A stretch of 15,197 bases of DNA from JBAYJY01 sp041664945. GTDB taxonomy: Bacteria > UBP15 > UBA6099. The notes beneath the pieces are model-generated. The model was not told where the DNA came from. It was given only the letters and a program-made list of their open reading frames with translations, and made no database searches. A program made the position numbers and the translations under genes. The DNA is taken from NCBI GenBank assembly GCA_041664945.1, contig JBAYJY010000105.1:1-15197 (forward strand), given 5' to 3'. Below are positions 6,853 to 12,208 of this stretch, piece after piece; the first letter of the stretch is position 1; each line of letters begins with the position of its first letter.

Positions 6853-8865
6853 ATGAGCAAAAGCGATCAGGCGGACATAAAGGACGTAAAGTTCAGACTA
6901 CAGAACAAGATCATTTTGCTCGTGGTCGGCGTTCTGTTAGTCGGGACGACGCTTATCGCTTATTTGAGTTATGAGGCCGGCTTCAAAGCGAGGGAGCGAA
7001 TAGCGCAGGGCGATATGCGCAGAGTCTCGGCGCTCATCGCGACAATGCACACGCTTTACGAAAAGCCTGACTGGAAACGCACGGACGATTATATCAAAAC
7101 GATTATGAGCCTTTACGTGGACGGCGGCGGTCCCGAGCACTTCGAGTTGCTCTACGTCGTCGCTCTCGACGAAAACGGCAAAGTCGGAGCCTGCGCGTTG
7201 AACTTCGCTCTCGCGCGCAAGCGAGGCATCAGCCTGCCGACTGAAAGCGGCGAACCGCTCGACTCAAGACAGCTTGCGCACGCGACCGCTACGGAAAAAT
7301 GGGACAATATTTTAATTCCTGATGTTAACAAGATCATTATGCCCATGAGAGTTAACGGGAAAAATTACGGCACGATTAAAGTCGGCTATTACGTTAAGCA
7401 ACTCGCTGTTCTCGAACGCGACGCTCTTCTGCTGAACGCGGTTCTGATTGTCGTCTTGTGTTTTTTGGGAATGATTGTCGCCATCATGGCGACAAAGAGA
7501 GTTGTAAAGCCGATATTGGATATCGTGAAAGCAATGAAACTGATGAGCGCCGGCGACCTCGAATACCGGCTTCCGGTTCGCGGCAACGACGAAACCCGCT
7601 GCCTCGCCGCCGGCTTCAACGAAATGACCGGGATGCGCAAGAACGCGATCGAAGATCTATTGAAGAGGGAAGAGGACCTCGCCAGTTCGGAACGGAAATA
7701 CCGCATGTTGTTCCATTCAGCGGGCGACAGCATGCTGCTTTTGGACTCAAATGGCCGCTGCCTTGACGCTAATGAGGAAGCGGAACGTATGCTTGGCTGG
7801 CCCGCCGGAATGCTTAAAGGCGCGCGGATGCTCGATCTTGTCTCCTGCAACACAGGTGAAAAGGAATTGGGCGATTGCCCAAGGAACTGGCAGGGCCGGG
7901 TGATAGTGCCCGGAGGAAAGGGCGGCGAGGTTGAAGTCCGCCTCGCAAGAATCGACGGCGGCTGCATAGCCGTTTTGCGGGATATCACTCACTGGCGCGA
8001 GTCCGAGGATAAAATCAACCGCATCAAAATCAAGCAGCAACGCATTATCGAGGCGTTGCCGGTCGGCATTTTTACCGCCGGCCACGATCTGAATATCACC
8101 GGAATGAACAGGTATATGGAACAGCTGCTTGAGATCGGCCAGGCGGCCGCATTGGGCGAATCCTGCGCCGTGTTCGACGATTGCCTCGAGAGTTGCGATT
8201 TAGAAAACGCCTTGCGCGAGGCTTTAAGCTCAAACAAGGAGATACGCATCGCCGATGTAACCGCCCGGACGCCGAACGGCAAAGTGAGAATCATCGATTT
8301 CAGAATTCTTCGCTTTGTCGGCGAGCCCGGAATGCGCCCCTCGCTTCTTGTTGTGGTAAACGATGTGACCGACCGCCACGAGATGGAGCGCATGAGTCGC
8401 GAGTTCGAATCGCGAGCGGGTATGCCTGATAACCGTTTTGCCGCGGACGCAGCGGCAAATGATCGCGAATCACCGGATTCCGGCCTTTCTTTCGGAGATG
8501 GCCGTTTCGTATTGGTCGCCAGCGAAAATCGTGATTTTCTTGAAATGATGACTGAACTTCTCGCCGCCGACGGTTTTATTCCCGTTGCGGCTCTCGGTGG
8601 CGAAAAAGCGATCGGGTTTTATGAAAAACACGATAAGGAAATTGCTCTGGTCGTCTCTGACGCCGCTATGTCCGGCATGAAAGCCGGCGATCTTTTTGCG
8701 GCTTTGAAGAAAGTAAATCCGGGCGTCAAAATGATTCTTTGCTCTGAATCAGGCCTGGAGGGCGAAATGGGGAGACAGATGGCCGCCGGCATTCAGGGTT
8801 TTATTCAATTGCCTTTCGATCCTGCCGGATTGCGCAAAATTGTTCTCAAAGTTCTTGGTTTATGA
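6853..8865 (+). CDS. Membrane sensor: TM-extracytoplasmic domain-TM-HAMP-PAS-PAS-receiver, no kinase core
   Basis: This 670-residue protein starts two bases after the propeller gene stops. Membrane segments lie at about residues 20-38 and 192-214, flanking an extracytoplasmic domain of about 150 residues that may be CACHE-like. A HAMP domain follows (KRVVKPILDIVKAMKLMSAG onward), then PAS 1 from about 277 (SERKYRMLFHSAGDSMLLLD) and PAS 2 from about 395 (RIIEALPVGIFTAGHDLNI) to about 520. PAS 2 carries Cys438, Cys444 and Cys448. Residues 551-670 are receiver-like, with VVSDAAMSGM giving a possible phospho-acceptor Asp603 and a Ser in LCSES. The usual acidic pair is Ser557-Glu558, and the normally invariant Lys before Pro-Phe is Leu653. 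No H-box, N-box or G-boxes occur between PAS 2 and the receiver, so it cannot be a histidine kinase by itself. It may pass signals to a separate kinase, act by protein contact, or be a decayed hybrid kinase. Confidence 0.82.
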   Translation: MSKSDQADIKDVKFRLQNKIILLVVGVLLVGTTLIAYLSYEAGFKARERIAQGDMRRVSALIATMHTLYEKPDWKRTDDYIKTIMSLYVDGGGPEHFELLYVVALDENGKVGACALNFALARKRGISLPTESGEPLDSRQLAHATATEKWDNILIPDVNKIIMPMRVNGKNYGTIKVGYYVKQLAVLERDALLLNAVLIVVLCFLGMIVAIMATKRVVKPILDIVKAMKLMSAGDLEYRLPVRGNDETRCLAAGFNEMTGMRKNAIEDLLKREEDLASSERKYRMLFHSAGDSMLLLDSNGRCLDANEEAERMLGWPAGMLKGARMLDLVSCNTGEKELGDCPRNWQGRVIVPGGKGGEVEVRLARIDGGCIAVLRDITHWRESEDKINRIKIKQQRIIEALPVGIFTAGHDLNITGMNRYMEQLLEIGQAAALGESCAVFDDCLESCDLENALREALSSNKEIRIADVTARTPNGKVRIIDFRILRFVGEPGMRPSLLVVVNDVTDRHEMERMSREFESRAGMPDNRFAADAAANDRESPDSGLSFGDGRFVLVASENRDFLEMMTELLAADGFIPVAALGGEKAIGFYEKHDKEIALVVSDAAMSGMKAGDLFAALKKVNPGVKMILCSESGLEGEMGRQMAAGIQGFIQLPFDPAGLRKIVLKVLGL

Positions 8866-8867
8866 CA

Positions 8868-8891
8868 GCGCCGTTTCCTCCTGAAAGGCGC
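8868..8891 (+). terminator. Hairpin after the sensor gene, possible weak terminator
   Basis: Three bases past the TGA, GCGCC-G-TTTC (8868-8877) can pair with GAAAGGCGC (8883-8891) around the loop CTCCT, with one bulged G. No T-run follows, so an intrinsic terminator is doubtful. It may instead protect the 3' end of the message. Confidence 0.4.
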
Positions 8892-8928
8892 ATTCTCATT
8901 CGCCGCTCGCTATAAATTAAAAACCTCT

Positions 8929-8956
8929 TTGACAAATGCCGATTGATTCTGATAAT
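8929..8956 (+). promoter_or_regulatory. Strong sigma70-type promoter for the SDR gene
   Basis: A perfect -35 TTGACA (8929-8934) and a -10 GATAAT (8951-8956, five of six consensus) are separated by 16 bases. The predicted transcript would start near 8963 and have a leader of about 60 bases before the ATG at 9023. This is the best promoter match seen in the window. It marks the dehydrogenase as a separate transcription unit from the sensor upstream. Confidence 0.7.
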
Positions 8957-9006
8957 ATTCTTTCCGCATCTCGGTTTTTTCTTCCTTGTGAAAAATAGAA
9001 CAAAAT

Positions 9007-9014
9007 AAAGGGGG
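9007..9014 (+). promoter_or_regulatory. Ribosome binding site for the SDR gene
   Basis: AAAGGGGG lies eight bases before the ATG at 9023 and supports that start. Confidence 0.6.
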
Positions 9015-9022
9015 CGGTTTTT

Positions 9023-9835
9023 ATGTCTATTCTCGATGATTTCAAAGTGGACGGAAAGGTTGCGATCGTGACCGGGGCCGGCCGCGGCATCGGACAGGCC
9101 GTAGCGGTGGCGTATGCTGAAGGCGGCGCAAAAGTAGTTGTAAACGATCTGGATCTTGATCCGGCGAATGAGACTCTTGAGCTGGTCAGAAAAGCAGGTT
9201 CGGACGGCATAGCGGTCACAGGAAATGTTATGAAAAAGGACGATGTTCATAATGTAGTCAAAAGCGCGATGGACAAATACGGCGCTCTCGACATCATGGC
9301 AAACATCGCCGGCATCACACGCGACGGCATGCTCCACAAAATGCCTGAGGAAACTTGGGATTTCATCATCGACGTCAATCTGAAAGGCACGTTCTTCTGC
9401 TGTCAGGCCGCGATGGCCGCCATGCGCGATCTCGCGAAAGCTGACGGGAAAGATAAAAAATCGCGCAAGATCGTCAACACCTCCTCGGTCGCCGGACTTT
9501 TCGGCAACAAGGGACAGGCCAACTACTCAGCAGCTAAGGCCGGCATCGTCGGCATGACAAAAACTGTCGGCATCGAAGGCCTGATGAGCAACGTTCAGTG
9601 CAATTGCGTCGCTCCCGGCTGGGTCGACACCCGCCTCACTCAGGAGAAAAAAGAAGGCGGCGACGTTGGCATTCCCGGGCAGGACAGGCAGCAGACGCTT
9701 ATGTTCATGAATTTCATGGGCATCCGCATGGGCGAACCGATCGACATCGCGCGCGTCGTTTACTTCCTTTCAACTAAAGGCAGCGACTATCTCACCGGCA
9801 TGACGATCAATGTCAGCGGCGGCCTAAAGACCTGA
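9023..9835 (+). CDS. Short-chain dehydrogenase/reductase, 3-oxoacyl reductase or 3-hydroxyacyl-CoA dehydrogenase type
   Basis: This 270-residue protein is a classical SDR. It has the cofactor loop TGAGRGIG (residues 17-24), a NIAG motif after the fourth strand, and the catalytic set Ser155, Tyr168 and Lys172 in NTSSVAG and NYSAAKAG. The stretch GNKGQANYSAAKAGIVGMTK is very close to FabG and to the dehydrogenase part of peroxisomal multifunctional enzyme 2. Two points weigh against a housekeeping FabG. The second strand ends in VVVNDLD (Asp42), usually a sign of NAD rather than NADP. There is also a lysine-rich insertion (about residues 139-150) before the catalytic serine, making it about 25 residues longer than FabG. 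It has its own strong promoter and a terminator just behind, with no fatty-acid-synthesis genes nearby. A role in fatty acyl or polyester metabolism is possible; the exact substrate is not shown. Confidence 0.85.
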   Translation: MSILDDFKVDGKVAIVTGAGRGIGQAVAVAYAEGGAKVVVNDLDLDPANETLELVRKAGSDGIAVTGNVMKKDDVHNVVKSAMDKYGALDIMANIAGITRDGMLHKMPEETWDFIIDVNLKGTFFCCQAAMAAMRDLAKADGKDKKSRKIVNTSSVAGLFGNKGQANYSAAKAGIVGMTKTVGIEGLMSNVQCNCVAPGWVDTRLTQEKKEGGDVGIPGQDRQQTLMFMNFMGIRMGEPIDIARVVYFLSTKGSDYLTGMTINVSGGLKT

Positions 9836-9867
9836 TACGGCCCCTGCGTTTTATCTCTCGATTTTAG

Positions 9868-9896
9868 AAAGCCTCCCCCAAAAGGAGGCTTTTTTT
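9868..9896 (+). terminator. Rho-independent terminator after the SDR gene
   Basis: AAAGCCTCC (9868-9876) and GGAGGCTTT (9884-9892) form a perfect nine-base-pair stem with a seven-base loop, running into seven T's (9890-9896). It starts 33 bases after the SDR stop and closes that single-gene unit. Confidence 0.9.
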
Positions 9897-9947
9897 ATGG
9901 CCTCGCTCGCCGCCGCCGCGTTTTCTGTTCAATAAAGTTCTATATAT

Positions 9948-10724
9948 GTGGATGTTATCAATGAAATGCGGAAGGTCGTAAAAGGGATATTCTTTCTGGT
10001 GTTTGTGATCGCGGGGATCGGTTTCTCGCGGGCGTTCTGGCATGTGATCGATCATCCGCGCGACGTGTGGTTTTCGGGGACTTATCTATACATTATCATT
10101 GGGTTCGCCGCCTATCTGCCCGTCCATTTCCTGTTCCATAGACTGATCGTTCTCCACGTTTTCGGGCATGAACTGACTCACGTGCTATGGTCCATGCTGT
10201 TCGGCGGCAAGATGCATGAGATGTATGTTTCGCGCGAGGAGGGCGGCTATGCAAAATATTCTCGCGGCAATTTCCTCGTCACTCTCGCGCCATACTTCTT
10301 TCCCCTGTACGCCATCTTTTTCATGGTTCTGCACCTCATCGTCGCCGCCCGTTTCAAACCGTACATAGACGGCCTGCTCGGCTTCTCCATGAGTTTTCAC
10401 GTCTTGCTGACACTGTATTCGATCCGCCGCGATCAGCCCGACCTGCGGCGTTCCGGCGTGTTTTTCTCGCTCGCGTTTATTTATATGATGAACTGTGTCG
10501 CGCTCGGCGCTATTCTGTGCGTCGTCACCGGCGGCGGCACGGTCGCTTTCCTGCGCGACGGCATTCATATATTCAAACACATCTGGCCGGATATCGTTTT
10601 TACTTACAACTGGCTTTACCTACACGGATTACGCCCTTTGTTTGACGTGTTTTCAGGCGGATACGCGCATCTCAAAGAATGGCTCGCCGAACGCTACGCG
10701 AACAGCCAGGGCAAATCCGGATAA
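9948..10724 (+). CDS. Multi-pass membrane protein with HExxH motif (M50-like, putative metalloprotease)
   Basis: The protein has 258 residues from a GTG at 9948; an ATG at 9966 would make it six residues shorter. Neither start has a convincing ribosome binding site. About five or six hydrophobic segments are visible, starting with VVKGIFFLVFVIAGIGF. Inside the membrane region HELTH (His74, Glu75, His78) is followed by FGGK and then GGYAKYSRGNFLVTLAPYFFPL, resembling M50B-like membrane proteins with an HExxH zinc site. The distal NPDG-type Asp motif of true site-2 proteases is not evident, so the third zinc ligand is uncertain and activity is unproven. The C-terminus (WLAERYANSQGKSG) is polar. 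It lies alone between the SDR terminator and the GDPD promoter. No substrate such as an anti-sigma factor is encoded next to it. Confidence 0.65.
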   Translation: MDVINEMRKVVKGIFFLVFVIAGIGFSRAFWHVIDHPRDVWFSGTYLYIIIGFAAYLPVHFLFHRLIVLHVFGHELTHVLWSMLFGGKMHEMYVSREEGGYAKYSRGNFLVTLAPYFFPLYAIFFMVLHLIVAARFKPYIDGLLGFSMSFHVLLTLYSIRRDQPDLRRSGVFFSLAFIYMMNCVALGAILCVVTGGGTVAFLRDGIHIFKHIWPDIVFTYNWLYLHGLRPLFDVFSGGYAHLKEWLAERYANSQGKSG

Positions 10725-10750
10725 TCGCGAATCATCTCTCATTATTCAAT

Positions 10751-10771
10751 GCGTCTCCGTGTCTCTGTGGT
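10751..10771 (+). repeat. Extragenic GTCTCnGT-type repeat element
   Basis: CGTCTCCGTGTCTCTGTGGT (10752-10771) contains two back-to-back 8-mers, GTCTCCGT and GTCTCTGT, followed by GG. From memory, this wording (reverse complement beginning ACCACAGAGACACGGAGACG) recurs between genes in many unrelated bacterial genomes. A related string, GCGCTCTCTGCCACGC, follows at 10782-10797. It lies in the 134-base gap between the membrane protein and the GDPD gene. One copy is present here, so repeat status rests on outside knowledge. Confidence 0.4.
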
Positions 10772-10803
10772 CAAAATACTTGCGCTCTCTGCCACGCAAA
10801 TAA

Positions 10804-10834
10804 TTAACACTTTTTCCCGAAAAAGCGGTATAAT
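10804..10834 (+). promoter_or_regulatory. Candidate promoter for the GDPD gene with an inverted repeat in the spacer
   Basis: A perfect -10 TATAAT (10829-10834) lies 25 bases before the ATG. The best -35 is TTAACA (10804-10809), with a long spacer of 19. The spacer contains the inverted repeat CTTTTTC-CC-GAAAAAG (10810-10825), which could be an operator. Predicted transcription starts near 10841, leaving a leader of about 18 bases. Confidence 0.5.
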
Positions 10835-10858
10835 TGTCGGCAGCAATACAGGTCTGAT

Positions 10859-11608
10859 ATGGCGATAGCTGATTTAAGAAAAATCGAAGTGATCGCGCAT
10901 CGGGGCGCGCCGCGCGAGGCGCCGGAAAATACTATGGCGTCATTTAAGCGCGCCGCCGCGCAGGGCGCAGACTGGATTGAATTCGACCTCCGGCGCACGT
11001 CGGACGGCCGCGGCGTTGTCATACACGACGCCAAGCTGAACCGGACGACTGACGGGAAGGGCCGCATCCGCGATTATACGGAAGCTCAACTGCGGGAGTT
11101 CGACGCCGGCTCTTGGTTTTCACCGGATTTCGCGGGCGAGCGGGTTCCTTTGTTCGACGAAACTCTCGAATGGGCAAAGAACGCCGGAATGCCTCTGCAC
11201 GTCGAGCTGAAGGATCGCAAGCTCGAAAATTTCACAATCGATTGTCTGCGCAATCACGATATGCTCGACCGCGTCGTGATCAGTTCATTCAACATCAATT
11301 CCCTGTGGCGCGTCAGGCGCATCGAACCCCATGCGCGACTCGCGCCGATAATCGTTGCGCATCCTAAAATCGGATTCCTCTCGCATGAGCTCGCCCCGGA
11401 ATTCATTCAACTATGGTCGTTTTATACGCTGAACAGAAAAGTTGTCGAAAGAGCGAGCGGCGTAAATATCGGAATTAACGCGTGGCTCGTCGATTCGTTC
11501 AGGCTGCTTGTCCGGGCGGCGAAACGTGGCGTGAGCGGCGTCGTTACGAACGAAGTGTCGCTGATCAGGCGCACGATTGATCAAACCAAACCGGACAGAT
11601 GGTTTTGA
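10859..11608 (+). CDS. Glycerophosphodiester phosphodiesterase (GDPD/UgpQ-like)
   Basis: This 249-residue cytosolic protein has the full set of GDPD signatures: HRG (His14, Arg15) followed by PENT at 22-25, the metal-binding WIEFD (Glu41, Asp43), the second catalytic His in VIHD (His56), and HVELK (Glu116, Lys118). The end, GINAWLVDSFRLLVRAAKRGVSGVVTNE, matches the closing strand and helix of the TIM barrel. The family hydrolyses glycerophosphodiesters, the deacylated phospholipids, to glycerol-3-phosphate and an alcohol, allowing reuse of lipid headgroups and phosphate. The lack of a signal peptide and the length of about 250 point to the UgpQ-like cytosolic type rather than periplasmic GlpQ. 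Only a weak ribosome binding site (AGGT) precedes the ATG. It appears to be transcribed from its own promoter and is not clearly operonic with yqeY, which begins 70 bases later. Confidence 0.9.
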   Translation: MAIADLRKIEVIAHRGAPREAPENTMASFKRAAAQGADWIEFDLRRTSDGRGVVIHDAKLNRTTDGKGRIRDYTEAQLREFDAGSWFSPDFAGERVPLFDETLEWAKNAGMPLHVELKDRKLENFTIDCLRNHDMLDRVVISSFNINSLWRVRRIEPHARLAPIIVAHPKIGFLSHELAPEFIQLWSFYTLNRKVVERASGVNIGINAWLVDSFRLLVRAAKRGVSGVVTNEVSLIRRTIDQTKPDRWF

Positions 11609-11662
11609 CTCATTGTTTTTTTCGGCGCTCAGGCGCTAAAATTGGCTTCGTAATGTTAATTG

Positions 11663-11670
11663 AAAGGAAG
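11663..11670 (+). promoter_or_regulatory. Ribosome binding site for yqeY
   Basis: AAAGGAAG lies eight bases before the ATG at 11679, fixing the start of the 147-residue protein. Confidence 0.6.
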
Positions 11671-11678
11671 CGGACAAA

Positions 11679-12122
11679 ATGGCTCTCATTGACGAAATCA
11701 ACGAACTTATGAAACAGGCGATGAAGGATAAAAATCAGACGGCGCTGAACGCGTTGCGCGGAATTAAATCGGCGCTTAAATATAAACAGGTCGAGAGCGG
11801 CGGCGAGATCGACGACGCCATGACGCTTTCGGTTATTCAGAAAGATGTTAAGAAGCGCAAGGATTCCATAGAGCAGTTCAAGCAGGGCAATCGGCCGGAC
11901 CTCGTCGCCGAGGAAGAGGCGCAGCTTGCCGTGATAGAGAAGTTCGTGCCGGGCGAAATGTCGGACGCCGAACTCGAAGAGATAACCAAAGCCGTGATCG
12001 CCGAACTGGGAGCGAGCTCGAAAAAAGAGATGGGCGCCGTTATGAAGGCGCTCATGCCCCGCTTGGCCGGCCGCGCGGACGGCAAACGCGTCAATCAGGT
12101 CGTCGGGGCTCTGCTTTCATAA
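11679..12122 (+). CDS. yqeY: GatB/YqeY domain-containing protein
   Basis: At 147 residues this is a full-length YqeY protein, almost all helical. It is recognised by NALRGIKSALKYKQVE, the charged VIQKDVKKRKDSIEQFKQGNR stretch, a central EEEAQLAVIEKFVP motif and the C-terminal GAVMKALMPRLAGRADGKRVNQVV. The domain is related to the tail domain of the GatB subunit of the tRNA amidotransferase, which contacts tRNA. The free-standing protein is widespread in bacteria but has no settled biochemical role. In many genomes it neighbours rpsU and dnaG; neither is seen here. It converges with the large coiled-coil gene on the - strand. Confidence 0.92.
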   Translation: MALIDEINELMKQAMKDKNQTALNALRGIKSALKYKQVESGGEIDDAMTLSVIQKDVKKRKDSIEQFKQGNRPDLVAEEEAQLAVIEKFVPGEMSDAELEEITKAVIAELGASSKKEMGAVMKALMPRLAGRADGKRVNQVVGALLS

Positions 12123-12166
12123 AATCAATATTGCTTTTAAATGAATTATAATAAATTCTTACGTAG

Positions 12167-12186
12167 GGGCGCAGCATGCTGCGCCC
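12167..12186. terminator. Perfect 20-bp palindrome in the convergent gap; bidirectional terminator or extragenic repeat
   Basis: GGGCGCAGCATGCTGCGCCC is self-complementary over all 20 bases. It lies 45 bases after the yqeY stop and 23 bases after the stop of the opposing gene. It is flanked by AT-rich sequence but not by a clean T-run on either side. Placement suggests transcript ends for both genes. The same core, usually inside GTAGGGGC...GCCCCTAC, is one I associate with scattered intergenic elements in many bacteria; here the left flank TAGGGGC is present and the right flank is not complete. Confidence 0.6.
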
Positions 12187-12208
12187 TTCAATATCAGAAA
12201 GTTTGCTG

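Noticed and set aside
7389..7988. A 199-codon open frame on the - strand inside the sensor gene
   Set aside because: Ser/Arg-rich shadow of the HAMP-PAS coding strand with no recognisable domain.
8400..9022. Possible frameshifted histidine-kinase core after the second PAS domain
   Set aside because: I looked for H-box, N-box and G-box patterns in other frames and in the gap after the stop and saw none. The kinase is absent, not frameshifted.
11605..11660. Promoter for yqeY starting with TTGACT at 11605
   Set aside because: No acceptable -10 box lies 15-19 bases downstream. The nearby GCGCTCAGGCGCT is a short direct repeat rather than a terminator stem.
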